A stretch of 64,000 nt of DNA from Streptosporangium brasiliense (GTDB taxonomy: Bacteria > Actinomycetota > Actinomycetes > Streptosporangiales > Streptosporangiaceae), in assembly GCF_030811595.1 (NCBI RefSeq), contig NZ_JAUSRB010000002.1, positions 3,410,001-3,474,000 on the forward strand. The letters run 5' to 3'. The translations under genes and the position numbers were made by a program. The notes under the pieces are model-generated. The model made no database searches and had not been told where the DNA came from. It saw only the letters and a list, made by a program, of their open reading frames with translations. This document shows, in pieces, positions 39,947 through 50,953 of this stretch (its first letter is position 1; every line of letters starts with the position of its first letter).

Positions 39947-42868
39947 ATGCATCCATCGAGCCGGACCACGGGTCCGGACAGTCCGCAGCCCCGCGAAAGG
40001 CGGCCCGCCCGCCGTCCCTGGACCCGCGGGCGCGCCCTCGTCGCCGGCGTCGCCGCCGCGATGGTGGCCGGCATGTTCGGCCTCGGCCTCACCCGTTCCG
40101 CGGAGGCGGCGCCGGTCGGCGCCGGCAGCTACGCGGACACCCTGCCCGCCGGCCGCTCGCTGCCGACCGGCTGCGGCTCCGTCTCCACCAACCCGCGCCA
40201 GTGGGTGACCGCCAACGCGCCCGCGGGGGCCGTCCCGACCAACGACTGGTGGTCGTCGATCCTCTACAAGCGGACCGACTGCGCCTACGGCGAGCCGCTC
40301 CACGCCCACCCGATCTCCTACGACACCTTCGGCGACGGCCTCGGCTTCTCCTACACCACCACCCCGGCGATCAGCGGGACGGCGACCGGGGTGGGAGAGT
40401 TCCACTACCCCTACGTCCAGGACATCCGGGTCGGCGTCGCCGGGCTGAACTCGCCCGACGTCAAGGTCGACGGCTGGAGCGACTGGACCGTCACGCCGTA
40501 CTGGAGCGGTGGCGGCCGGACCATGAAGGCCACCATCGGCCACGGCCTGCCGTTCGCCTACTTCCAGGTCACCGGCGGCGACGCGCGGATCACCACCTCG
40601 GGTGCCCCGGCGGTGTGGTCCAACAGCGGCGCCACCGTCGGTTTCACCGCCAACGGCCACGACTACGTGGCCTACGCCCCCGCCGGCGCCACCTGGACGG
40701 TCGCCGGGACGACGATCAGCTCCTCCCTGGCGGGCAAGGGCTTCTTCTCGGTGGCGGTGCTCCCGGCCGGCGGTGACCGCGCCGCCCTGGCGAGCACCTA
40801 CGGCCAGTACGCGCACGCGCACGTCACCGGCACCCGCGTCTCCTACTCCTACACCCCGGGCAGCGCCACGCTGAGCACGACGTACGCCTTCACCACCACG
40901 GCCAGGCAGGGCACCGCCACCGGCACCGTCATCGCGCTCTACCCGCACCAGTGGAACCACCTGACCGGCTCCACGCCGCTGCCGCAGACCTACACCTCCG
41001 CGCGCGGCCAGATGAAGATCGTCACCGGGACGCAGTTCAGGACGTCGATGAAGTACACCGGCGTGCTGCCCGAGGTGCCCGCCGTCGGCGACGGCGGCGG
41101 AGCCGACCTCGCCACGGTCACCGCCCTCCTCAACGCCGAGCAGGGCAACCCGATGGACAACCGGGGCGACGACACCTACTGGACCGGCAAGGGACTCGGC
41201 CGCGCCGCCCGCATCGCGGAGATCGCCGACCAGCTCAACCTGACCTCGGTCCGCGACGCGGCCCTGGGCGCCATCCGCACCCGTCTCACCGACTGGTTCA
41301 CCGCCTCGCCGGGCAAGACCTCACGGGTCTTCTACCTCGACCCCACCTGGGGGACGCTGATCGGCTACCCGGCCTCCTACGGCTCCGACCAGGAGCTCAA
41401 CGACCACCACTTCCACTACGGCTACTACATCGCGGCCGCCGCGACCCTGGCCAAGTTCGACCCGGACTGGGCGCGGGCCGGCCGCTACGGCGGCATGGTC
41501 GACCTGCTGATCCGTGACGCCAACAACTACGACCGCGGCGACACGCGCTTCCCCTACCTGCGCGACTTCGACATCTACGCCGGTCACGACTGGGCGTCGG
41601 GCCACGGGGCCTTCGGCGCGGGCAACAACCAGGAGTCCTCGTCCGAGGGCATGAACTTCGCCAACGCCCTGATCCAGTGGGGCCAGGCCACCGGCAACAC
41701 GGCGGTCCGCGACGCCGGCGTCTACATCTACACCACGCAGGCGGCGGCGATCCGGGAGTACTGGTTCGACGTGCGCGACCAGAACTTCCCCGCGGCCTTC
41801 GGCCACAGCACGGTCGGCATGGTCTGGGGCGACGGCGGCGCCTACGCCACCTGGTTCAGCGCCGAGCCGGAGATGATCCAGGGCATCAACATGCTGCCCG
41901 TCACCGGCGGCCACTTCTACCTGGGCGACAACCCCGGCTACGTGACCACCAACTACAACGAGCTGACGAGGAACAACGGCGGGCCGCCCACGGTGTGGCG
42001 GGACATCCTCTGGGAGTTCCTCGCCCTCGGCAACGGGGACGCCGCCCTGGCGAACTTCCGCGCCAACAGCGGTCTCACCTCCGAGGAGGGGGAGAGCAGG
42101 GCGCACACCTTCCACTGGATCCGCAACCTGGCCGCCCTGGGCACGGTGGACACCTCGGTCACCGCCGACCATCCCCTGGCCAAGGTGTTCAGCAAGAACG
42201 GCGCCCGCACCTACGTGGCGTCCAACATCACCGGCGCCGCGATCACGGTGACCTTCTCCAACGGCACCGTGCTCAACGTCCCGGCCGGCAAGACGGTCAC
42301 CTCGGGCGCCCACACCTGGAGCGGCGGCAACGCCGGCGGCGGCTCCGGTCCCACCCCGACGCCCACGCCCACCCCGACTCCCACTCCCACCGTGGGCCCC
42401 TTCGCCGCGACGCGCTACCCGCAGGCGGGCGGGGGGCTGCCGGGCGCCCCGGGTACGGCGGGCACCGTCACGCTGGCCGCGGCCAACGGCAACCACGACG
42501 GCACGCCCGTGAACGCGCAGGTCTTCACGGCCACCGGCCTGACCGCCGCCCACAACGGCGGGGCCACCGCGTTCGACCTCTCCGTGGACGCGGGCACCAC
42601 GGTCGCCAACGGCGTCCAGCTCCGGGTCTCCTATGACCTGACCGGTGACGGGAGTTGGGACCGGGTGGAGACCTACCGCTACTTCGCCACCGACCCGGTG
42701 GCCGGCTGGGAGCACTACACCCAGGCCGCCGGCCTGCAGTCCTCCTCCGGAACGCTCGGCGACCTGTCCGGCGGCCGGGTGAGGGTGGAGGTCTGGAACG
42801 CCATCGGCGGCGGCACGACCACCCTCGGCACCGGCGACCGTTCCCTGGTACGGCTGCCGTTCGGCTGA
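39947..42868 (+). CDS. Secreted GH81 endo-beta-1,3-glucanase with C-terminal CBM56-type domain
   Basis: A 973-residue exported laminarinase. The N-terminus has paired arginines (ERRPARRPWTRGR) before a hydrophobic core ending AEAAP, a long or Tat-like signal. The GH81 domain runs from about 55 to 790: TNDWWSS near 98, the catalytic Asp in NDHHFHYGYY (Asp486) and Glu in SSSEGMNFAN (Glu567). A Thr-Pro linker (near 800-815) leads to a domain of about 150 residues that resembles CBM56, a beta-1,3-glucan-binding module. The ATG at 39947 follows GGAGG. Two LacI-type palindromes flank its promoter, suggesting induction by glucan breakdown products. Confidence 0.93.
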   Translation: MHPSSRTTGPDSPQPRERRPARRPWTRGRALVAGVAAAMVAGMFGLGLTRSAEAAPVGAGSYADTLPAGRSLPTGCGSVSTNPRQWVTANAPAGAVPTNDWWSSILYKRTDCAYGEPLHAHPISYDTFGDGLGFSYTTTPAISGTATGVGEFHYPYVQDIRVGVAGLNSPDVKVDGWSDWTVTPYWSGGGRTMKATIGHGLPFAYFQVTGGDARITTSGAPAVWSNSGATVGFTANGHDYVAYAPAGATWTVAGTTISSSLAGKGFFSVAVLPAGGDRAALASTYGQYAHAHVTGTRVSYSYTPGSATLSTTYAFTTTARQGTATGTVIALYPHQWNHLTGSTPLPQTYTSARGQMKIVTGTQFRTSMKYTGVLPEVPAVGDGGGADLATVTALLNAEQGNPMDNRGDDTYWTGKGLGRAARIAEIADQLNLTSVRDAALGAIRTRLTDWFTASPGKTSRVFYLDPTWGTLIGYPASYGSDQELNDHHFHYGYYIAAAATLAKFDPDWARAGRYGGMVDLLIRDANNYDRGDTRFPYLRDFDIYAGHDWASGHGAFGAGNNQESSSEGMNFANALIQWGQATGNTAVRDAGVYIYTTQAAAIREYWFDVRDQNFPAAFGHSTVGMVWGDGGAYATWFSAEPEMIQGINMLPVTGGHFYLGDNPGYVTTNYNELTRNNGGPPTVWRDILWEFLALGNGDAALANFRANSGLTSEEGESRAHTFHWIRNLAALGTVDTSVTADHPLAKVFSKNGARTYVASNITGAAITVTFSNGTVLNVPAGKTVTSGAHTWSGGNAGGGSGPTPTPTPTPTPTPTVGPFAATRYPQAGGGLPGAPGTAGTVTLAAANGNHDGTPVNAQVFTATGLTAAHNGGATAFDLSVDAGTTVANGVQLRVSYDLTGDGSWDRVETYRYFATDPVAGWEHYTQAAGLQSSSGTLGDLSGGRVRVEVWNAIGGGTTTLGTGDRSLVRLPFG

Positions 42869-42891
42869 TCCACCACGAAGGCGCCGATCCG

Positions 42892-43049
42892 CCGGAAGGC
42901 GCGGCCCACCGGAAGGCACGGCCCACCGGAAAACGCGGTCCGCCGGAGGACATGGTCCGTCCGAAGGCGCCGGCCTGCCGGAAGGCGCCGGCCTGCCGGA
43001 AGGCACCGGTCCCCCGGAAGGCGCCGACCTGCTGGAAGGCGCGCTCCCG
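42892..43049. repeat. 18-bp tandem repeats downstream of the GH81 gene
   Basis: About nine units of 17-18 bp with the core CCGGAAGGCGCCGGCCTG; the last unit forms the left arm of the following hairpin. The rest of the 42869-43291 gap holds no gene. Confidence 0.8.
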
Positions 43050-43068
43050 CCGCGGGAGCGCGCCTTCC
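43034..43068 (+). terminator. Terminator-like hairpin built from a repeat unit
   Basis: GGAAGGCGCGCTCCC and its exact complement form a 15-bp stem with a 5-base loop. The left arm is part of the last tandem repeat. Confidence 0.6.
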
Positions 43069-43291
43069 GCGGCGGGCCGGTCCTCCGGCGCACGGGGTGG
43101 CCGGGGTCGGGGGATCCCGGCCACCTCTCGCGCACACCGGCGCGCTCTCTCGCCGACGTGCGCACGTTCGTTTCCCGGAGCGGGGGAAGGGGTCCGGAAG
43201 AAGGGACGGCTGACCGGAGGGCGACCATCCAGCATGGGTAGTGTTCCTCTCTTATGTATGACTTTGAGCGCAGGGGGTGACCGGGTTGACC

Positions 43292-45205
<1,914 letters not shown>

Positions 45206-45301
45206 CCCGGCGATAGCCGCGCCGGCCGCGTGGCCTCCGGCCGGCGGCCCGCGCCGTTACGCACATGTCTCCTGACTGTCGCCCGACCCGCCGGACGGGA
45301 C

Positions 45302-45307
45302 GGGTAT
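45302..45307 (+). promoter_or_regulatory. GGGTAT -10-like element upstream of the STAS gene
   Basis: GGGTAT matches the -10 of SigB-type promoters, 66 bp upstream of the start. No clear GTTT -35 is found at the right distance, so the promoter assignment is tentative. Confidence 0.3.
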
Positions 45308-45372
45308 ACCTTGATCAGTCTGGACAGCAGCCGGCGCGGGCCGCATCGTCGGTGCATGGGAGAGACAGCGCG

Positions 45373-45750
45373 ATGAGTAGAGACCTGGTCATCCACGTCA
45401 CCCATCACGAGGAGGCGGGCTGTGCCGTGCTCACCGTCGAAGGTGACATCGACCGCAACACCAGCCCGCTGCTGCGGGAGGCCGTCCGCGGGCTGGTGTC
45501 CGGTGGAAACGTCAGGATCGTCCTCGACGTGGCGGAGATCACCTTCTGTGACTCCAACGGCCTGCGGACGTTCCTCAGCGGGATGGCCCTGACCTTCGAC
45601 GCGGGCGGGTGGCTGCGGCTGGCGGGCGCGCAGGGCCACTTCGAGCGGCTGCTGCGCATGACCGACCTCTACAGCTTCTTCTCCATCGACGCCGACGTGG
45701 TCGGCTCCCTGAAGTACGCCTCCGACGGAGGACCTCAGGCTTCCGGATGA
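45373..45750 (+). CDS. STAS-domain anti-sigma factor antagonist
   Basis: A 125-residue single STAS domain. TFCDSNGLRTFLSG near residue 55 contains the Ser that is phosphorylated by anti-sigma kinases. Such proteins free a stress sigma factor by binding its anti-sigma partner when dephosphorylated. No kinase or sigma gene is adjacent. The ATG at 45373 follows GGGAGAG at longer spacing. Its last 16 bases overlap the end of the convergent SCO6745-like gene. Confidence 0.9.
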   Translation: MSRDLVIHVTHHEEAGCAVLTVEGDIDRNTSPLLREAVRGLVSGGNVRIVLDVAEITFCDSNGLRTFLSGMALTFDAGGWLRLAGAQGHFERLLRMTDLYSFFSIDADVVGSLKYASDGGPQASG

Positions 45751-46652
45751 GTCCGGGGGGCGTCCTCCCCGCCCGGGAGGACCGGGAGGACGGGCGGCCA
45801 GGACAGGCCCATCGGGTTCGGCACCGGGAGCGTGCCCGACTCGACCACGGCGGTGGCCAGGGGGTGCAGCAGCCGGGAGAGGGCGGCGGTGCGCTCCTCG
45901 CCGAGGGCCCGCCAGGGACCGGCCGCGGCCTCGTCGGTCAGCCGCTCGATCCGGTCCCGCTCCCGCGCGCCCAGCGCCGTCAGACGGTCCGAGCCGTCCA
46001 GCCACCCTCGCTCGCGCAGGCCGGCGGCGCCGGCCGCCCAGTCGTCCGCAGCCCAGTGCCGCCCCGCGCGCAGGACGTCGATGCCGGTCTCGTCCGCCGC
46101 GGCCTTGAGCAGGTGGGCCTGGACCGGTGACACGCCGTGGGCCACGAGGACGGCCACGTGCCCGTCGCCCCGGTGCTCGCGCAGCGTGGTCGCGGCCTGC
46201 CACAGCTTCAGGTACGGCTCGTCCGGCGCGGGCAGGGCCTGGTTCGCCGCGCCCAGCACCCGCCCCGCGGTGTCGGCGTGTCCGGCGGCCTCCCAGGCGA
46301 GCGCGGCGGCGGCGGCCACGTCCGCCGGGCCGGCCGGCGCGCCGGCGAGCAGGCGCCGCAGAGCGGCTCCGGCGCCGTCGAGCCGGGCGCGCAGCACCGC
46401 GGCGGGGGGTGCGAACGTCCAGGCGTCGGGTAGGGCGCGGGAGACCCGGCCGGGGTGGAAGCCGTGGAAGGCGGCGGTGACGACGTCCGGGCCGACCGGT
46501 CCGAGCGGCGCCGCCCGCATCGCGAAGTAGCCCATCCAGAACCCGCGCATGCCGGCCGCGTCGGCGGCCTGCCGCGCCTCGGGCGCGAAGTAGGTGACGG
46601 CGTGCAGGGGCTCCAGCAGGTGCCACATCACGCGGGGGACATCGGCGTTCAT
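45735..46652 (-). CDS. SCO6745/SalK-type protein
   Basis: A 305-residue helical protein of a family known as SCO6745 or SalK-like. The N-terminus (VPRVMWHLLEPLHAVTYFAPEA) and GFWMGYFAMRAAPLGPVG near 35 are the family signature, followed by FHGFHPGRVSRALPDAW. Members are found across actinomycetes; their function is not settled. The ATG at 46652 follows GGAAGGA. It overlaps the convergent STAS gene by 16 bp at the 3' end. Confidence 0.88.
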   Translation of the reverse strand: MNADVPRVMWHLLEPLHAVTYFAPEARQAADAAGMRGFWMGYFAMRAAPLGPVGPDVVTAAFHGFHPGRVSRALPDAWTFAPPAAVLRARLDGAGAALRRLLAGAPAGPADVAAAAALAWEAAGHADTAGRVLGAANQALPAPDEPYLKLWQAATTLREHRGDGHVAVLVAHGVSPVQAHLLKAAADETGIDVLRAGRHWAADDWAAGAAGLRERGWLDGSDRLTALGARERDRIERLTDEAAAGPWRALGEERTAALSRLLHPLATAVVESGTLPVPNPMGLSWPPVLPVLPGGEDAPRTHPEA

Positions 46653-47045
46653 GCGCGTTCCTTCCAGCGGTGGCGGGTCGTCGATCAGTATCCGGCCGGA
46701 CGGCGGCCGGACGCCAGGCAGGGTTCCCGGCCGGACGCCAGGCGGTGCTCCCGGCGGTCCGGCGGGGAACGCTCCCGGACGTCCGCCCTCCCGCGCGGCG
46801 GGCTCCAACGGCCTTCACATGATTTATAGGGATATGTCACCAGCAGCGGCCGGTAGTTGACTCCATCAGGCTCTGACGGGTCAGAGCGGCGAGAAAGGTT
46901 GGGTCTTCTCAAGGGAGGTTGGTCGGGCTATCAAGAGCTCAGAGCCAGTTGTCAGCCGGGCATCCCAGCACAGCGACCCGCATGCCGTACGGCGTCGCGG
47001 GCGTGTCCGGCCGTCCACGCCCCCCTGAGCCGGAACGAGGCCGAC
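46653..47045. other. Gene-free region with short repeats
   Basis: 393 bp between divergent genes. It holds two copies of GGCCGGACGCCAGGC (46705-46719 and 46729-46743, 24-bp period), further GGCGGTCC-type GC repeats to about 46800, an AT-rich stretch ATGATTTATAGGGATATG near 46817 that may carry promoters, and nothing else that I recognise. Confidence 0.5.
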
Positions 47046-48143
47046 ATGCACCGGTTACGAAAAGCGATCGCGAGAATCCTCTGTGTGATGTCCATGCTCG
47101 CGGCCGGCCTCACCGCCGTGGCCGCGAGCGCCGAGGCCGCCGTCCCCAACCGGTGGGGGTTCGCCCACGTCAACGTCAACTCGGGTATCCCCGACCTCGC
47201 CCGTCAGGCAGGGAGCTGGGGCGCCGGGTTCAACGTCTCGGTCTCGCCCGGCGTTGTGGGGCAGACCTACGTGAAGTTCCCGCAGATCGGTATCGCCAAG
47301 GGAGTCGTGCACGTCACGGCGATCTCCCAGTCCGCCTACTGGTGCCAGGCGCAGAAGTGGGGGCCCAGCCCCACCCCCGCCGGACCCGACCTGGTCGCGG
47401 TGGTGCAGTGCTACCGCTACGGCGGGGCGCCGGTGTTCACCCCGTTCACCATCGCCTTCGAGCAGAGCACGGGCGTCCTGCCCGCGCCGCAGGCGTTCGG
47501 CTACGTGCACTACGACGGCGCCTCCGTCGTCGCCGACTTCAACTCGGCGGCGGCCCTGAACACGGTCGCCGGGGGCGCGGGAGTCTGGACGGTCACCCTG
47601 CCGGGCCTGGGCTCGGCGACCCTGGCCGGGAACGTCCAGGTGACCGCCGTAGACCCGGTCCAGCCCGCCCGCTGCAAGGTCGGCGGCTGGGCCTCGGCCC
47701 TCGGCGGGCAGACGGTCCAGGTCCGCTGCCACAACGCGACGAACGTCCCGCTCAACACCGGCTGGACGCTGACCTACCAGCGTGAGCGGGCGATCACCGG
47801 GGCGGCGGTCCCGCCGAAGAACTTCGCCTACACCTTCGACAACGCCCCGGCCAACCCCGGGCCGTACGCGCCGGCGCCCGCGGCGGTCAACTACAACTCC
47901 CAGGGCGGGATCAACACGGTGCAGACCGCCGGGACGGGCCAGCGCCTGGTGACCTTCCCGACGGTCGGCGTCCTGCCCGACCACGTCCAGGTCACCGCCT
48001 ACGGGCCCGGTCCCGAGTTCTGCAACCTGGTGAGCCTCTGGAACACCTCGTCAAGCACCGCGATCGTCCGCAACGTCGTCTGCTACAACGCCACCACCCG
48101 GGTGGACCGGCCCTCCCTGACCACCTACACCTCGGCCTTCTGA
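47046..48143 (+). CDS. Secreted protein with three tandem beta-rich domains
   Basis: A 365-residue exported protein with a signal peptide to about residue 32. The mature part consists of three related domains of about 105-110 residues. Each opens with an aromatic-rich strand (RWGFAHVN, AFGYVHYD, NFAYTFDN), has a central V-x-F/L-P segment (KFPQIGI, TLPGLGS, TFPTVGV) followed by V-x-V-T-A, then one Cys and a second in V-x-C (VVQCYRY, VRCHNAT, VVCYNAT), probably a disulfide. I do not recognise the family; it may be a surface-binding or cell-wall protein. The ATG at 47046 lacks a strong ribosome binding site. Confidence 0.75.
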   Translation: MHRLRKAIARILCVMSMLAAGLTAVAASAEAAVPNRWGFAHVNVNSGIPDLARQAGSWGAGFNVSVSPGVVGQTYVKFPQIGIAKGVVHVTAISQSAYWCQAQKWGPSPTPAGPDLVAVVQCYRYGGAPVFTPFTIAFEQSTGVLPAPQAFGYVHYDGASVVADFNSAAALNTVAGGAGVWTVTLPGLGSATLAGNVQVTAVDPVQPARCKVGGWASALGGQTVQVRCHNATNVPLNTGWTLTYQRERAITGAAVPPKNFAYTFDNAPANPGPYAPAPAAVNYNSQGGINTVQTAGTGQRLVTFPTVGVLPDHVQVTAYGPGPEFCNLVSLWNTSSSTAIVRNVVCYNATTRVDRPSLTTYTSAF

Positions 48144-48220
48144 GGCCGTCCGCGCCCCCGCCCGCGCTGCCGGCGGGGGCGTCCCGCCGGTCCCGTACGG
48201 CACGCCCTGCGGGACCGGCG

Positions 48221-48300
48221 GCGTATCCGTCCGGTGTGCCGCCTGTCCGTCCGGTGTGCCGCCTGTCCGTCCGGTGTGCCGTCCGTCTGTCCGGTGCGCC
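48221..48300. repeat. Four 20-bp tandem repeats
   Basis: Units at 48221, 48241, 48261 and 48281; the middle two are identical (GCCTGTCCGTCCGGTGTGCC) and the outer two differ at a few bases. They lie between the triple-domain protein gene and the oxidoreductase gene. Confidence 0.88.
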
Positions 48301-48343
48301 GCCCGCTCCGCGTGGACGGGGCTCTCCCGGGTAGCGGGAGGCC

Positions 48344-49300
48344 ATGGCGACCTATGGCTTTCACTCATCACATGAGCAGATCCATCCGGCCGAGCTGCTG
48401 AAGGCGGTGGCGCGGGCGGAGCAGGCGGGCTTCGCGGCGGCGATGTCGTCGGACCACTTCTCGCCGTGGAGCGCGAGGCAGGGGCACTCCGGTTTCGCCT
48501 GGTCCTGGCTGGGCGCCGCCCTCCAGGCCACGGAACTGCCGTTCGGCATCGTCAACGCGCCCGGCCAGCGCTACCACCCCGCGATCATCGCCCAGGCGAT
48601 CGGCACCCTGGGGGCGATGTTCCCCGGCCGGTTCTGGGCCGCGCTGGGCACCGGGGAGGCGAGCAACGAGCACATCACCGGTGACCGCTGGCCGCGCAAG
48701 GACGTCCGTACGGCCCGCCTGCGGGAGTGCGTCGACGTCATCCGGGCACTGCTGGCGGGGGAGGAGGTCAGCCATGACGGCCTGGTGACCGTGGACCGCG
48801 CCCGCCTGTGGACCCGGCCGGAGGTCCCACCCAAGCTGGTCGGAGCCGCGGTGAGCGCCGAGACCGCCCGCTGGTGCGCGGAGTGGGCCGACGGCCTGAT
48901 CACGGTCAACCGCCCGGTCGAGACGCTGCGCGAGGTCATGGCGGCCTACCGGGAGGCCGGCGGCCGGGGGAAGGTGGCCCTCCAGGTCCACCTGAGCTGG
49001 GCCGAGAGTGAGGAGGAGGCCCTGGCGATCGCCCATGACCAGTGGCGGAGCAACGTCTTCGGGCCGCCGGTGAGCTGGGACCTCGACACCGCCGAGCTCT
49101 TCGACGTGATCTCCGCGGAGGTGCCTCCGTCGCGGGTGACCGAGGCGGTCAACGTCTCCGCCGACCTGGGGCGGCACGCCGCCTGGATCAACGAGTACGC
49201 GGAGCTGGGCTTCGACGAGATCTACCTGCACCACGTCGGCCAGGACCAGAGCGCCTACATCGACGCCTTCGGCGCCAAGGTCCTGCCGCAGCTCCGCTGA
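48344..49300 (+). CDS. LLM-class flavin-dependent oxidoreductase (TIGR03885-like)
   Basis: A 318-residue luciferase-like TIM-barrel protein. MATYGFHSSHEQIHPAELL and MSSDHFSPWSARQGHSGFAW match the TIGR03885 group, which comes from the F420-dependent lineage but is thought to use FMN. GAAVSAETARWCAEWADGLI near 165 is also typical. The start is the ATG at 48344, with GGGAGG 6 bases upstream. It is convergent with a TetR gene. The substrate is unknown. Confidence 0.87.
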   Translation: MATYGFHSSHEQIHPAELLKAVARAEQAGFAAAMSSDHFSPWSARQGHSGFAWSWLGAALQATELPFGIVNAPGQRYHPAIIAQAIGTLGAMFPGRFWAALGTGEASNEHITGDRWPRKDVRTARLRECVDVIRALLAGEEVSHDGLVTVDRARLWTRPEVPPKLVGAAVSAETARWCAEWADGLITVNRPVETLREVMAAYREAGGRGKVALQVHLSWAESEEEALAIAHDQWRSNVFGPPVSWDLDTAELFDVISAEVPPSRVTEAVNVSADLGRHAAWINEYAELGFDEIYLHHVGQDQSAYIDAFGAKVLPQLR

Positions 49301-49375
49301 ACGCCTCTCCGCCGGATAGGGCCCCGGGTCCCGCGGCGGGGGCGGGCCGGGGCCGGAGTGGGCGGGGGCGGGGAC

Positions 49376-49984
49376 TCAGGGGCCGCCGGGGGCGAGCAGG
49401 CGGCTGACGGCCCGCTGGGCGCGGGAGGGGGCCGCCGGATCGCGGTGGAGCTGGATGGCCTGGTCGGCGGCCAGTGCGACGCCGTTCAGCTCGAAGGCGA
49501 GCTGGTCGACGTCGGTCTCCCCGGGCAGCTCTCCGGCCTCGACGGCGGCGCGGATCTCGCCCGTGACATAGGCCGACCAGGCGGACAGGGCCGCGAGCAC
49601 GGCGTCGCGGACCGGGCCCGGCCGCCCGTCGAACTCGGTGGCGACCGAGGTCAGGAAACACCCTCCGGGCGCCTCGCCGTCCCGCATGTAGTCGACCCAC
49701 TCCGCGAACACGCGCGCCAGCCGTTCGACTCCGGGCCTGGCGCCCGCGACCCTGGCCGGCACGCGCAGCCGGAACGCCTGGACCGCGGCGTCGAGCGCAG
49801 CCAGCTGCAGCGCCTCCTTCGTGCCGAAGTGGCCGATCACTCCGGCCTTGCTCATCCCCAGATCGGTCGCCAGGCGGCCGATCGTGAGGCCCTCGAGGCC
49901 GTCGGTCGAGGCCAGTGCGAGAGCGCACTCGATGATTCTGGTCCGGGTGCCGGCCGCCTCGGCGGCGGACTTGCGCGGGCTCAT
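49376..49984 (-). CDS. TetR-family transcriptional regulator
   Basis: A 202-residue repressor. The N-terminal HTH is at about 15-60 (TIGRLATDLGMSKAGVIGHF), and the ligand domain includes PGGCFLTSVATEFDGRPGPV, a segment common to a TetR_C_6-like subgroup. It is divergent from the metallo-beta-lactamase-fold gene, with two CGATCGTTCG/CGAACGTTCG palindromes between them, so it probably represses that gene and itself. The inducer is unknown. Confidence 0.9.
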   Translation of the reverse strand: MSPRKSAAEAAGTRTRIIECALALASTDGLEGLTIGRLATDLGMSKAGVIGHFGTKEALQLAALDAAVQAFRLRVPARVAGARPGVERLARVFAEWVDYMRDGEAPGGCFLTSVATEFDGRPGPVRDAVLAALSAWSAYVTGEIRAAVEAGELPGETDVDQLAFELNGVALAADQAIQLHRDPAAPSRAQRAVSRLLAPGGP

Positions 49985-50002
49985 GACACCAGCTTAATCT
50001 AC

Positions 50003-50033
50003 CGATCGTTCGCTAAAAACATCCGAACGTTCG
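50003..50033. promoter_or_regulatory. Twin TetR-type operators
   Basis: CGATCGTTCG (50003-50012) and the perfect palindrome CGAACGTTCG (50024-50033), 21 bp apart, in the 67-bp gap between the TetR and hydrolase starts. Two helical turns apart, they lie on one face of DNA. Confidence 0.6.
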
Positions 50034-50051
50034 TTATCTAAAGGAGCCGTC

Positions 50052-50894
50052 GTGCGGATCCACCACCTCAACTGCGGGTCGATGCGCCGGATCGACCCCG
50101 TCGGAGACAGCCCGCTGGCCCCCGCCCGTGCCCTCTGCCACTGCCTGCTCGTCGAGACCGACCATGACGGTCTCGTCCTGGTCGAGACCGGGCTGGGCAC
50201 GCCCGACGTCGCGCGGCCGGAGGAGACTCTCAGCCGGGAGTTCCTCGGCCGGGCCCAGCCGGTCCTCGACACGCGGGAGACCGCGCTGCACCAGGTGACC
50301 GAGCTCGGCTTCCAGCCGGAGGACGTACGGCACATCGTGCTGAGCCATCTCGATCTCGACCACGCCGGCGGCCTGCCCGACTTCCCCTGGGCCCAGATCC
50401 ACCTGCGTGAGGCCGAGCACCGTGCCGCGATGGCCGCTCCCGGCCATCATCCGGAGGACCGCGTCCGCTACCGGCCCGCCCACTGGGCGCACCGGCCGCA
50501 CTGGGTGACCTACCCCGGCCACCAGGGCGACCCGTGGTTCGGCTTCGACGCGGTCCGCCCGCTCAAGGGCCTGGACGCGGAGATCCTGCTCGTCCCGCTC
50601 GGCGGCCACACCCTCGGCCACAGCGCGATAGCCGTGGCCGACGGCGACCGCTGGCTGCTCCACTGCGGCGACGCCTACTACTTCCACGGCGAGATCGACC
50701 CCGACAGCCCGCGGGGTCACCCGGGCATGGACATCCTGCAGCAGATCACCGAGGTGGACCGGCCGCTACGGCTGGGCAACCACGCCCGCCTGCGCGAACT
50801 GGTCCGCCTGCACGGCGACGAGGTGAGCGTCTTCAGCGCCCACGACCCGTGGGAGTTCCAGCGCCACACGTCGTCCGTCCGGCGCTCCGAGTAG
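50052..50894 (+). CDS. Metallo-beta-lactamase-fold hydrolase (lactonase-like)
   Basis: A 280-residue MBL-fold protein. The metal motif is SHLDLDHAGG (near 100-109), with His in GGHTLGHS (near 180), Asp in LHCGDAYY (near 205) and His in SAHDPWEF near 265. It resembles the AHL-lactonase/AttM-like branch by length and motif spacing. The GTG at 50052 follows AAAGGAG. The divergent TetR regulator suggests induction by its substrate or a related compound. Substrate not determinable from sequence. Confidence 0.87.
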   Translation: MRIHHLNCGSMRRIDPVGDSPLAPARALCHCLLVETDHDGLVLVETGLGTPDVARPEETLSREFLGRAQPVLDTRETALHQVTELGFQPEDVRHIVLSHLDLDHAGGLPDFPWAQIHLREAEHRAAMAAPGHHPEDRVRYRPAHWAHRPHWVTYPGHQGDPWFGFDAVRPLKGLDAEILLVPLGGHTLGHSAIAVADGDRWLLHCGDAYYFHGEIDPDSPRGHPGMDILQQITEVDRPLRLGNHARLRELVRLHGDEVSVFSAHDPWEFQRHTSSVRRSE

Positions 50895-50953
50895 TCGACG
50901 CTCTCAACGGCTCGGAGCACTGGAGTGCGGCCCGGGAGGGCGCAGGCGCCGCG

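Noticed and set aside
41321..43228. Minus-strand open frame of 635 codons opposite the GH81 gene
   Set aside because: Shadow of the GH81 coding sequence and repeats; low-complexity translation with no recognisable domain or start signal.
48221..48300. Regular 20-bp repeats as a possible CRISPR array
   Set aside because: The units are directly adjacent without unique spacers and there are no cas genes; the same holds for the arrays at 38551, 42892 and 28765.
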